This document shows, one piece after another, positions 32,201 to 45,900 of a stretch of 64,000 bases of DNA. This stretch comes from Diadema setosum (lineage: Eukaryota > Echinodermata > Echinoidea > Diadematoida > Diadematidae): the NCBI RefSeq assembly GCF_964275005.1, contig NC_092686.1:43150333-43214332 (forward strand). The letters run 5' to 3'. The position numbers were made by a program, and so were the translations under genes. The notes below the pieces were generated by a model that was not told the DNA's origin, ran no database searches, and saw only the letters and a program-made list of their open reading frames with translations. Each line of letters begins with the position of its first letter. The first letter of the stretch is position 1.

Positions 32201-35200
32201 GCAAAATTGATCAGGAAATATGAAAAGCGTGTCGCTACTGAACAGGATATGCAGTCTCGAAAGTAGGGAGGCACCAAGATGATGTAAAAAGGGCTGCAAC
32301 AGCACAATGTGGTCTTTAGTGCAAATTGTGGCAAGGTGCCTTTGTGGGGGGGGGGGGGGACATCGATTATGTACAAATTCTCGCATGTGTGTACTATTAG
32401 GAGAACCACGATTATTTCTTGGCAGGTAGACTCCTTCAAATAATAAGTGCTTGTGTCTGACAATTCTATTTTCGCCAATGCGACAATCACGCCCACTTAA
32501 ACACTCTGCATGTACTCTGCATGTAGAAGATAAGATTTTTTTTCGTATTTGTTTGTTGTAGTTTCAATTAGTCGCCAAGAAAACAAAGATGAAAAGAATG
32601 TCAAAGACGCGGTTGTTTTTTTTAATCGCTATGAACAACCCAATTCTGACGAAAAGGAAGATCTTCATAACTTGGAAGTACGTAAGGCGTCGCTTACATC
32701 AGCTGTGCCTGTGACGTATAAGCTTATACACTGACAATATCTCGGACAAGATGTCAAACGATGGTGGGGACGGATACCTTTGCCAAGGCAATGGAAACAT
32801 ATAGGTCAATGCTGTTTGAGGGGTCAAAAAGTAACAGAATGGCCCTCCTCTTACAGTGGACGTTAATCCAATATCCTCCCAGGAGCCGACATCCTCAGGC
32901 ACAGTCACGTGCAGCCGTCAAAACGGACTCCACGGGCTGACCTCAGAGACACTCGGGCATTACAAAGAGGGTGAGAGAATAGCACCCTCCTTGTTACTGG
33001 TGGAGCTCCTTCCTTTCAGGTGAAGAAAACGCAAGAGGTTATGGGCCTTCGCCTATACACACCTATGCACAGTGTCAACATTATCTTTCCTCCATCACAG
33101 TTAAGGTTCCAAAATGATCATTTCAATGCGATATGAAGACAATCGCATTGAAATCGCTTTGTCTCTGCTCAATAAAGGGTGTTGATTTGAAAATAACGCC
33201 TACATCAAAAGTGATGATTAAGTCGCTTGATTGAGTGAATTATAATAACGTCTATACAACTCTACTTTTTTTTTTTTGCCTGACGAAATAGCAAGCCAAT
33301 TATAGCAAGCCAAGTATGCAGTAATTTAACTGACAGTTGAACACCATGTTGCGTAATCATGCCCTCCTTGTTGATGAGGTCGCCCCATTCTGACTACCTT
33401 CACCTTGACTTTAAAATTAGACCCCAAACCTTGAGAATGGGCCAAAAGATGAACCAATTGGCAAGATGCCACACCCTGGGGGAAAAAAGAAAAGGTCGGA
33501 CATGAGTGCGTCATATGACAGAAAGTGTCAAAGGTTTAATGACTTTTAATGTAGGGCGAGAGAAACTGAACAGCCACTCGCAGAGACAACGCTCCTGTGC
33601 GCTCGGTGAATTGTCCCGTAGTCCACTGCGATCTTTTCCTAGAGGACAATCGTGTGTATGCTATAGGATACAGCGCTAAACTTTATCAATGATACATTAA
33701 TTGCTTCAATCGCTGCAGCACAGTAAAGCTATTTTTTCATGCTGGGAGATTTTTATTTCATTCTTTTTTTTTTTTACATTTTTGTCTACCGATACAGGAG
33801 GATGATAATAAAAAACAGAGCTTCACATGAGTGCAGACAGGGAAACACCCAATTCATCGTTTGCCCATACGACTGCTTTTTCTGACCTTACCCCAAGCAA
33901 ACCGGCCTAGTTTGTCACTCCGCTTTTTCCGACCTTGCACATGATAATCGTTAAATCCAGGAGAATCTGTTGCTTTTGAGGAGTTATCACATTCCATTAC
34001 CATTTATTTGCCCATATCCTTCCTCGTAATTGAGTAAAGTAGATCAGAGTTGTTGCAGCGATGATTGACATTCAGACTTGGCGAATCCTAGCGAGGCAGA
34101 ATCATCTACGATGTCCAGCAGTGCTGCGTGCGAGCTTATTCAAGAGACAGATGGAGGTCCATCTTATGATTGTACACTGTCTCGTCAAATTTATTTGACC
34201 CTTGAGTTTGAGTTGAAATGTTTTAAAATAGTAATGGATATTATATCAAATAGAGTTGTGAAAGCTTGAAGTAAGGAATCGTGGATACCACATAAAATTA
34301 TCAGTGGTAAGGAAGCTAATGGATTACGACAGAAGTCTTGTTTGGTTCTAGTGCTTAGTCAGAGCATGGTCAGAGTTGACCAAATGAAAAGGTATCAATG
34401 TTTATCAGAATGTTTAATAATTCACATTGATGACGCAAAATGTTTTAGAAGGGTTTCTTAACTTGAACTCTCCTGATAAATTTTGGTCTGTGATGACAAC
34501 CTCACAAAATGATATATTGAAGTCGGGCAATGCTAGTAGCTATCAACAGAGCTATGAATGCAAAAGCAAAGAAAAACTATTTCACTTTATAAATAAACAC
34601 ATGTATATAATTTTACAGGAAGTTGTGGTAAAAACCACAAGTGATGGATCAAAGTCAGGCCAGAGACAGCTGCTTGTGTTGCGCCCACTTAATCCATCGT
34701 CATTCCTGTCTGATCACTACATCCAGGCTTGGATTTGACTGAAAATCATGAACTTCAGCGATTCCTCTATTAAATGAAACCTTATCGGGATTATTGGTGA
34801 TTTTGGTAAAGCGAGACTTTTCGGTTGAGAAGTTCTTATCCTTCAAATCCTCATCACTCCACATTCCTCCATCACCCGTAACTGGTGACTGGAAACCACA
34901 TTTTTGGGGGGTATCTTTTTGTAAGTATTAAATATCACGAAAAGTGGAGACTTCGTCTTACATGCTTTGTCGATACATTTAGAACTGTGTGGAAGATAAA
35001 CTAGAGTACAGGTGCGAGTTTGAAATGGGTTATTGTTTCAATTGCCATAGCACGTCATCAACAATCGAAAATATCTGTGACAATTTCTAGGTCAAAATAG
35101 TAATCGCGTATAAACAGTAATTCGTTGTTCCTTGACCTATATTTATCGCTCCTAACAAATCTGTTTCTGGAATTAGTGTTGCTAGACAAACAAATAAACA

Positions 35201-38200
35201 AACAAGGAAACAAACAAACAACAGATATTCACACAAACATATACTGATGCAGAAATTTTGCCTGCTTGACAGAGATGCGAATCCACTTCTTCCCAATTCC
35301 ACTATAAACGCGGGGGTGGATTTCGTGATATGACTCTATATTTGTACCGTATTTTTATCCAATCCGCTGCGCAAGATGTCTTTTGTGATAAACGGTAAGA
35401 GCTGATTAGCATTAGCTGTCGCCTTGACGCCATCACAGTTACTCTCAGGTTTAATGTAGGTTGAGAGCAGAAGTCAAAGACGGGTAAAGACGGAAAAGGT
35501 TGTGGAACACAGAGCAAGTTGGAGTGAGATATGGAAAGTTTCAAATCAAAAGTATACGACGTAATCTCCTGTAAATGGTCAATGAAAGATGGATGGGTGT
35601 GTGGAGTCTACCATCATTGAAAAAGCACTCACAGATGTGTTATTGGTATTTGATAATTTGTGATATATGTGTCAATGTTCTTTTAACTTGATGTTTGCCC
35701 CAAACAAACAAAGGTAATTTCGCATCAAGCCAACGTGAAAATGGCATGCGATTGTACTATAGTAGTAACATGGGTTAAAGGATCATAATCATCAGATCTA
35801 CAAAACTGGTGCAGTGTCCGCCATTTTGTATTGAATTCCTTACGCGCGGTCTCCTGATAATTTATAGTGTAGAATTAAAAAATGAAAGGGAACACAAAAA
35901 TGAAACAAAGCGAAACAAAACATGGTGACTACGAAGATATTGTAAAGGCGGCAGTTTACCTTGCATGCGCCCACCGGACAAGGGCGTATTACCCTCGACC
36001 CTGATCGAGTCGCAGGGGATTCATGGCAACACATAGTATGCGGGAGGGCCCCCGGATGAGCGTATGTGTCATCCGGTTGATGAAGTCACCTGCTCATCCT
36101 TATAAGACATGATCCCCTCCCAGCAATATCTGACTATGTGAATTAAACGGTCATACGTCAAGGCATGCTTCAAAGTTGTCACGTGATGAGCCTGTTGAAC
36201 AGTCGAGAGGTTCCGCTGTTGAGAACCTCAAACGGGTTGGTTATATAGGGCCACAGCGAAGCAGGTCGGTTACATGAGGGGCGCTTTGGGCGCTCATAGG
36301 AGGCGGTTGCCATAGTAACGACAACCGGGAATTAGTCATAAACTCAACCCATCCCCCTCGAGCCTCCACTCGAGTTTGAACGTGCTGGGTCTTACGATTC
36401 TATTATCAGGAACTATTATTCTTAAAGGGGACCTCCACATGATTTTCAGACTTTTACATTTGAACAACTATAAATTAGTTGAACTGAGTACAGAGTTGCA
36501 GAATTTATAGTGTTTGGGATGAGGAATGGGAATGTTTTCAAAATTTATAACAAATTGCAATGAACAAGGATGATGGCATGGCAGCCTCACCATTGGAATG
36601 CATGAGTCGGGGCTCCAGGAAGCAGAACAAAAGAAGAAGGCATGCATAGATTCTACACAGGTGAACTTGTTGAGCAAGCGGTATTGTAATGGAATAACAC
36701 CACTACCTTTCTAAAATATGTGAGGCTATGATGTCATCAACACTGTTCAGTGTAATTTGTTTAAGATTTTGAATTTATTGATTTCTCTGCTCGAGGACCA
36801 CAATAAATTCCGCGAATCTATACATGGAGCTATTGATTTATACTACATGATGTGAAATTTTAAAAATCGTCTGGAATGTCCCTTTAACGGTGTAGTCAGC
36901 AGATGACAACAGTTTCTGTGTTAAAAGGCAACGTATTGCCCTTCTCGACGCCCCGTGACAAAATCTTGTAATTCATTTTCAATTCAAAGCGCCTCTTTTG
37001 AGCTCAATGTCGCGTTTCCAGTCAATTACTGTAGTTATCCATTTGAAGATTCTAATTACTTGAGAAGAAATCAACGAAAACATAGACTACTAGGCGATGT
37101 TGATAATAATCTTCGCATACTCATGTTCACAAGCCCAGTTTCACTGTTTGATATTGGCTGTGGAGAGTTTGTTGTTGCTTTTTGTCTAAAACTAAATATC
37201 TGACTAATTCAGGATGTCTTGATCAAGTAACCCCGTTTGATTGTTGTTGAGGAAATCTTTTGCACAAAAAAAGTCCACTGTGTTCTGATTTGAATGATTT
37301 ATGACATCAGTATCCTCTTGTGCAAATCCAATCTAAAAAATAGACTATAGCAGGCAACGTTTTAACTCCATCATAAAAGAAAATGTGGTTGCCGTCATGA
37401 AACTGTTGGTTTTTGAAAGGGCACATTAAAACCCTCTGAGAGCGAAAAAGTTAGTTTTATATTATTTTTTGTTTTTGTTATTTTTTTCTGTAATGAGATG
37501 ACGAAATGATGACGATGGGTTCGTATATTCCTACCATCGTACAGGAGACGACGTGAATTTCTAATGTTCGAAGAACTAGTTGGAGTCAAGTTAATCCACT
37601 GAGGTCGCTTGCCAAGCACTGGCAGCAACATGCTATGGTTTGCGTTTAACCATTACCGCAAAGAATGTTAAGCCATGGACTAAAACATGTAAGCCACTCA
37701 AAGGTGTGACCACATACTATAAACCTCAGGAACATTCTGCAGAGGTGAATTAAAGCTGAATGACAGCCGACAACAACACAAGACAAAAACAATCACACAC
37801 GAAGATGAACATAGATAAAATAACGCAAAACTTTAATCAGAAACGATAATTTTGATATGCTTTGTTATCTCATATAGGAGTGTAAGATATATGTAAAGAT
37901 TTGATAACAAAGAATGAAATTCGACGTGCAAGTTACTTCAGAACAGAAATTATGATTGATGTATGTCAATTTGACAGTGGGAACAATTCAAAGGATGAAT
38001 TAATTACGCTGAAATGACTCGGCATTGCTGTCGCTCTTTCATCATCTACCGGCCCCCTGGAAAATGGCGCGCAGTTGAAGGTATCCCTGAATAACCCATT
38101 TTATTTATCTTATGACACATAGTGCTGATAGTTTGCACAGATACATCAACAGCGTCAGTAGGCAGTGGTGCCTATCTGTTCGGTTGAGGGAAAGTCCAAC

Positions 38201-38399
38201 GACACATTTGCTGATGACTCACACAATATAAAACAAAGTTTACCACAAGATTAAGAGGAATAAAAGTCAGAGAACACCAACAATGTCCCACAATGGTATT
38301 CTCAGAGGTTAAGAGAAAAATGGAAAATGTAACCATCTATACACAGAAATACAGAACTGTAATTGAGTACAAAAATGTGAAAACTCCAAATCAATCTTT

Positions 38400-38458
<59 letters not shown>

Positions 38459-39885
38459 AATGTTTTTATTGCTGTTGCCGGTGTCCACCTTTCGATAACC
38501 TATGAAATCAATAGTACACATATTTCAATTAGATATACCATTTCGCCTTGCTTTTTAGACGCCTATTGATGCGCGGGTTTTTGTTTTCTCCGTGATAGAC
38601 AGATTCCTTCACAGAATGGACAGAATGGGATGTAGATTTTTCTACACGTAAATATAAATTATTGTTGAAATTCAGTCATCTCTCGAGAATAAGCGAAAAA
38701 CAGTCTTACCGTTTAGCATTACTGTTCTTCGTTTTCTTGAACAGGTCTGGCTTACTCCATTCTGGCCGGCCTACCAGCCGTGTATGGACTGTACACCACC
38801 TTCTTCCCCGTTCTCATCTACTTCTTCATGGGTACATCCAAGCATCTCTCAATGGGTCAGTGAACTCTTTTTATTGTGCTTCCCGTGTCAGTCTTTACCT
38901 CTAAGGTGTAAACTTTTTTTTTTTGGGGGGGGGGGAGGGGTGATGTTAGTTACTCCCAAGGTTCGTGTATCCGAAAAATGAAATTGGGTTCATTATTCTC
39001 AAGGTTCGTTAATCAAAAAGGTGCGTACTAACGAAGTTTCGTAATGACGAACCTTGTTTCAGTTTAGGGTTGACGAAAATTCGGAATAACGAACCTTTCT
39101 GTTTTTCACTTTCGGATTAACGAACCTTCGGAATAACTGGCCGTATTTAATTTTCAGGTAAACGAATCTCCGGAATAACGATCTTCAAATCAGTTTCGGA
39201 ATGACAGACCTTCGGAATAACGAACTGTAAAATATTTCCGCTCTGCAGTACTATTCTTCGACTGTGTTTCTTAAGATTATGGCAACGGGCCTTCTGCTTT
39301 CATGATGATGATGGTACTGGTAATTTGGTGATGATGTGGATGATTCTGAGGGATGGCAAGGTTATTTAAGAATCATTTCGTAAGTTCAGTACACCTTTTC
39401 ACACCCGAAATGATCATCGTCATTATCATTGTGGTTTCCATAGCGATTATCAATGGTGGTGGTGGTGTTTGTTGACTCCGATCGTATTTACAATGCTGAC
39501 GTCATTTGTGGAAGATGTAAAAATACATCATCACGGCATTTCAACAGGTTTTCTGTTGAATACATCGGTAAGCATCGTCTCCTATTTTTTTTTACAAAGG
39601 TACGTTTGCCGTAGTAAGTCTGATGTGTCGTGAGACAGTTAACCGTGTTCTCATGGAGCGCTACCCCGCGGCAGCGTCCATGGAAATGGGTCCGCCGGAA
39701 GAACAAAATCTACACGATCACGGTCACCATCACGATCACCACCATCATCACCATGACAACGGCACCAGTATAGGCGACTCCCATGGTATCGATCTGGAGG
39801 CAGAGAAGGTCAAAATACATGTGGCGCTTTGTCTTATCGTCGGCATGCTTCAGGTTTGCTCACTTTTTTCTTTTCTTTGTCGTAG

Positions 39886-39947
<62 letters not shown>

Positions 39948-42900
39948 CGTCAGACGTGTCAGAACGCCTTGTTTTCTACACACTCATGTTCCGCCTTGGA
40001 TATTCGATTCTATAGCGACATTCCCAAGTATAACTGTGTATATGACCGCCTAGCTTGACCACTGATCTTTGTAACGCAATACAACGTGTATTTTGTTATT
40101 ATGTAATATAGCATGCATTTTGGCATTTCTGAGTTCTTTGCATCAAAGATTGTGGGTCCAAATAGTTGACTACTGTTTCGTCATGTTCAACAATTTCATA
40201 AAATATAATTTTTTTCACTTCATTCTTTTTAGCAGCACTCAACACGTGATGGACATTGATCCTGATAAATGTAGTACCATTGTACTCAAAATGTCATTTA
40301 TACACCTGATAAAAGACTGAAAAAGAAGAGCATCAGATAATGGTAGCTAGCCATTCTTAATAATTTCTCTGTTATGATCGTTAAACTATAAGTAGCATGT
40401 AGGAATGTGGTGACTGGTGATGGCAATTCGCACCGTGCAATATTAGTATTCCCCCTTATCAATATTGAGCGCCCTTAAAGGGGTGAGGAACTTCATCAGT
40501 GATGGATGGCAAAGGGTGTTAAGAATGTAATGAACCTGTTTCATCGTTATGTAACAACACATCCTGAACATCTGCAGGTGATAATGGGTATATGTCGGTG
40601 TGGTTTTGTGACCGTCTACCTCTCCGAGGCCCTCGTCCGTGCCTTCACCACTGGGGCAGCCTTCCACGTTCTGACCAGTCAGATGCCGTCTGCCCTGGGC
40701 ATCCACGTGCCAGGCCGATCGCTCGATGACAGCACTCCAGAAATCATATTCGTACGTACACTAGTGCACCAAACCTGCTCAATTATTGCGTTAATCATTA
40801 TGACGTACGTAATATTTCTCCACGTGCTAGTAATCAGGATCTCTTCCGTTTTACATTATTTCTCTGTCTCCCTCCCTTTCCCCCTTTTACCTTCTCTCAC
40901 CCACCTCTCTTTCTCTCTCTTTGCATATCTCTCTGCTGTGTTGTCCTGTCTATGGAATATTCACTAAACATCCTTGGTATGCTAAAACGCGTCTAGAAAA
41001 ACCAACATACTTTTCGATGAAAGAATTAAAATGCCTGAACTTACTGTCACCATCTTTGCCAATTAGCTTCATTAAGGATCAGTAAAAATAGCGTCATAAA
41101 TCTCACAAATTAAGCGTGTTGATAATATTAACTAGAGGAATTCGCTATTTTTGGACAAACCTCCGCGTTTCCATGCCGAAATGTTTCATTAGATTTCTCA
41201 ATCAAAGAGGGTGAATGGAAGTGCACGTATCACGAGAACACGACCAAGGCGTAATCCTGTTCATTTCCAGGATGTATGCCAAGAGGAAATATAAATGTCC
41301 GTATGAGATTATCTAATATTTCGAGTCCGTCCACTTAAAGCGGCGTTGAATACTGTCGCGACAAAAGGCGGGAATCTACGTAACCCGACCCTGCACTCGC
41401 AGTGTCAACATAATCACGGAAGATCTATGTATTCCCATCGAATCCAGCTACTGTTTGGTGAGCCAGAAAACCAGCATTATCTAAACTAAACCCGTCATGT
41501 TATTGTCTTTTGGTCTGGTTACGTGAACAAATCGATTAAACCATGTTGTGCATCTCCCTAAAAACTGCTTTGCCTCCCATGCGTGAAATAAATATGTGCT
41601 TTACGTGATGAAACAAGGAACCTTTCACAAATTTAATGGTAAGAAAGAAGACATTATCACATGATAGTATTATCGACATAAGTCAATGTAAAACTGTCTT
41701 ATTTCCCTCCAAAAAAAGTCAAACGTAAAATAGTTTGTCTTGTTTCTAAAACAACAAAAAACACTCAAAACGAACACAATCTTAAACATCAGAATAAATT
41801 CGCAAATGGTGGTAGATTGACGAGGTTTCTGTCTTTTTTGTTTGTTTCATCCACCTTTGTTAAAATTCTGTAAATGTCGATCTGCAGATTTGGAAGCACC
41901 TAATCTCCCACATCTCAACCAGTAACGTAGCAACCATCATCATCTTTGTCACGGCGTTTGGGATACTGGCAATCACCAAGGAGATCATAGAGAAATACAA
42001 GGAACGGATCAAGATCAACATCCCTATCGAACTCATCGTGGTGAGTGATGAAAGATATTCCCAAGAATTATATCCCCTCCATCTAAGACTTGTCAACCTC
42101 ATCTCTCATCCATAAAGTGAGTTTATCAAGTAAGTTTATCACGCTCTACTGACCAATCTTGACTCTACTTTACATCCATTTACATGCAACAATGTTGCCA
42201 ATAGGCTACATAGTCCATGACAATGCACTTAAACACAGAAGGAAGTTTTGACAACAACTGTGTGTATTTCATACTGCACGGCTTGATATATAGATGGACA
42301 GATGATAAAATGTGTAAATTAATAACTAACTGGCAGAATAATACGTACATAATTAAAATCATATACTATATATCTTTATGTGTGATAAATTTATATACAT
42401 AAATGTATATACACGTATATATACAGTACTTGTATCTAGAGAGAGAGAGAGAGAGAGAGAGTGAACGAGAGATTTAATAATTTTATTATGGCAATGGCAA
42501 GTCAAACCCAGCGCCTTGTGAGATTGAAACGACAGTCGTACTGAGAGATAGATCCAATAGATCTCCTGTGCTTAAAACTTTTTGAATCATCCGATTCCTG
42601 AAAGTTTGGATAGCTAACATTATCTTATTGACGCGTTATGTTGCGTCTAGTCTGTGCAACACATGCTACTCTAATTGAACGTGACAACGGGAGCAAACAC
42701 GCATATTACGTTTGTTCTGGGATCTGTCTTGAGTGTTAATGCGTCATGTTCTGGCCGCATCTGCCGCTGTCAATTTGGAGGCACGAACTTCCTGCTAAGT
42801 TTAATTCTGATCTTCCACCTTTCATCTCACCGTGGAATACTGTACACTTGTTCGAGTGAGCAGAGCCCAATTTGTAAATGCTTTTCCAACAAGGTGTGTG

Positions 42901-45900
42901 CTTGATGATTAGATTTAGAGAATGTGATACTCGACCTGTTGGAGAATAGGGAAAGATTGAGACATGAAAGTCAAAATGCAGATTATTTTGTGCTGTCCAG
43001 TAGGATGCAGGTCCAAGTCGGGAAGAACTAACGAATGAATCTGGGTTCGTGAATCTCCGCATATAAATACACGCTCGCAAGCAAGCACGCACGCATGAGC
43101 CCGCCTTAAGTGTAACTATGGATGATAATAGTAACAAAATTGTAGCAATGACTATTCAACCAAAACACCTGAAGGGGAATATTGTTTCTCAAGACGAAGT
43201 CTGTCATTTCAAACAGACTACATGTCAACTTGATCTTCGATGACTTTGAATCCTTATTGTTCAGTATTCAAAGATGACGTCATTCAATAAGTAGACACTG
43301 AAATAGATCTACGCTTCAGGAAGATGATTATGAAAATGCTTTTGTTTCCATTGTATGACCCAACATAAAATAAAATGTTAATGTACTGAAGATCACTGTG
43401 TTGACTAGTACGGTCCATCCTACAGTTAGTGTTCATCATTTCCGAAGGTTCCTTATTCCGGAAGTTCGTTATTCCGAAGGTTCGTTATCTAAAAATGAAA
43501 TAAGTTTCGTTATTCTAAAGGTTCGTTAATCCGAAAATAAGAAAAAGGTTAGTCATTCCGAAGGTTCGTTAATCCAGAAACGAAATAGGTTCGTAATTCC
43601 TAAGGTTCGTTAGTATCTTAGTAAAGTATAATGCTATGTTAAGATAATTACACATCTACGGATAGTGTGCATATTTTTCCCCATTTTCGGATTAACGAAC
43701 CTTATTCTAATTTTCTGAAAAACGAACCTTCGGATTAACGCACCTTCGGAAAAAACGCGCTTTCGGAATAAAGAACCCTATTTCAATTACGGAATAACAA
43801 ATATCTTGGTGTCAGGAACTTGTGTGTTTCGGAATAACGAACATCACACTCCTCTACAACGGTGTTATAGGAAGATTTCTTTAAAAAATGAGGGCTTGTT
43901 TCTTGGTTGGTTGTTTTTTTTTTTTTTTTCAAAATCGCAGATCAGCTTTAAGACTCGCATTTAATGATCGGTCATAACAGTGGGTAAACCACAGGACATA
44001 ACGGACAATTAATTTTAAAAAAACATGTCCTTTCTTTCATGCTACATTTGATTTCGATTGCATGGCAAAAATGTCGGGAGCCAAAGTAACCAGGTTTGGA
44101 AGTCTGTCTGTACTCGATAGGCTTCCCTGTGCTTTTATAGATATTGAATTGAATTGAATTGAATAACTGAAACTGCACTGGTCTTGCACTCGAGACACAG
44201 TGAACAGTTCCAGCACGTTTATTTTCATATTTCACTTGACATCAAAATACATCCAAAAAAAGAATACAAACCAAGTAAGATACAAAATATGTCATACGTC
44301 GGGACATGAACAGAAAAAAGTGTGTCAGCATACACAATGTACATAAGACTATTCTCTATAACTTGTGAAATATGATGGAACCGCAAAAGCAAAGCTTGTA
44401 AACGCAGGTTCCATGAAAAAATACCGGTGTAAATTTTCTATGCAATCAATGGAGATAGGACACAAAGTAATAATGACGAAACGATTATGAAAGCTAAAAT
44501 ATCAAAGTACAAAGGGAAAAAGCCGGGTAGTGATTAATTCTTTGTGTTCTCTTTGTGACGTAGGTTATTATCTCCATCATCGTGTCGAAGTTTGCCAAAA
44601 TGTACCAGCGTCACGGAGTGGACATTATCAACGACATCAAAACCGGGTGAGTAAGATAGTCAGGAATTTCCTTCTGCTCACTGTTGCCTTATTTGGCACT
44701 GTGAGCCAGAATGTTTGTCTACAATACCACAATTTTTTCCTCTCTCCCTCTCCCACACTCCCTCTCTTCCAACTCTTTCTGTCAATCTCCTGTCATTTTT
44801 CCTGAAAGCAGCTTGTCAGAAGTTCATGAGATCTTTGTTTTACTTTGCTGTACCCCTGTCGGAATTTACAAACACCTTTCGGTGTGTTTATTTTGTTGCA
44901 TTTGTCGTCGTCTGTGCAATATTCTATCACTCGACACACGTCTGCTTGATATTCGGCATGTCATTGGCACGATGCGTCACTGCTTTACGGCTTTCCCACG
45001 ACGTCCCTGTTTCTGCAACAAAAACTTGGCAAATATCCTTTCTAAAGGATTGTACGAGATGGACATTGCCGACGCTATTTTTACTACGACCCCTTCACTA
45101 TATGTATACATTATTTCGATCTATAAAATGACGACGTGCAAGAAGCACACACTCAGAGCCCGGGCCGCTCACGAGACGGCCCAACACATGACATCCGTTT
45201 GTCGCACGCTCTTCTGAGTCACAGTCCCTTGACGACGCTCCTAAGGGTCATCTCGGGGTAAAGAGGCAAAAATTCGATAAAAAAGGAGGGAGAATAAAAA
45301 ACTTGATTACTCACACATTATTTTCCCCCTCTGGAACTACCAATGTTCCACACATGCCCACACATAGTTAAAAAAAAAAAAAAAGACGAGAGATGGAAAA
45401 TTAGTACTGTGTAGCAACTTGCCCAAAAATAAACCGGGACTTTCTAAAAACGAGTCGCTGCGGTCGAGATCGCAGGAAGATACAGTCCCCGGGAATATGG
45501 CAGAAAGCATCATATCATACGGAGTGTGTGCCAAAAAATTCGCCCTGGGTCCTGTCTGCAGCCTTGGCCCCCCGCTCTTCCTGTGTCTACGGATGTTGGG
45601 ATCCCTGTGCGACCAGCCAACCTCATGATGAGTCCTCTCGCATTTCACCGAAGAAGGAGGGAAGGAGGAGAGCCCAAATTTGGCATTGAACCAGGGAGAG
45701 GTTTCCTGACATAAAACAAATTAAAGTCACGTTGGCATGGTGAAGGGGAGAGAATATTGCCAAGTTAACGTTTGAAATTTAGCCACTTATGCATCTATGA
45801 TGTGTGATTTGCTCTATAAATTCACTAATCATTCTCGTTGCGAAAGTATTTCTACCCGCGCCAAGATTGATAACACTAATCGTTTTGTACTGCCAATATT

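Larger units (their letters stand above)
29147..38744. other. SLC26 intron 2 (9.6 kb)
   Basis: The longest intron. No gene recognised on either strand. It holds a poly-G run (32346-32359), a 12-bp-arm perfect hairpin (33121-33153), a TIR element (36422-36887) and a TTG microsatellite (38401-38458). Confidence 0.55.

Noticed and set aside
38309-38521. Poly-Asn protein on the minus strand
   Set aside because: Translation of the TTG microsatellite.
29147-38744. Hidden gene or retroelement in the 9.6-kb SLC26 intron
   Set aside because: No reverse transcriptase, integrase, transposase or other family motif was seen on either strand.
44711-45217. Open frame of 168 codons inside SLC26 intron 7
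   Set aside because: No family resemblance, no exon-like codon use, and an overlapping frame of similar length; chance openness is enough.
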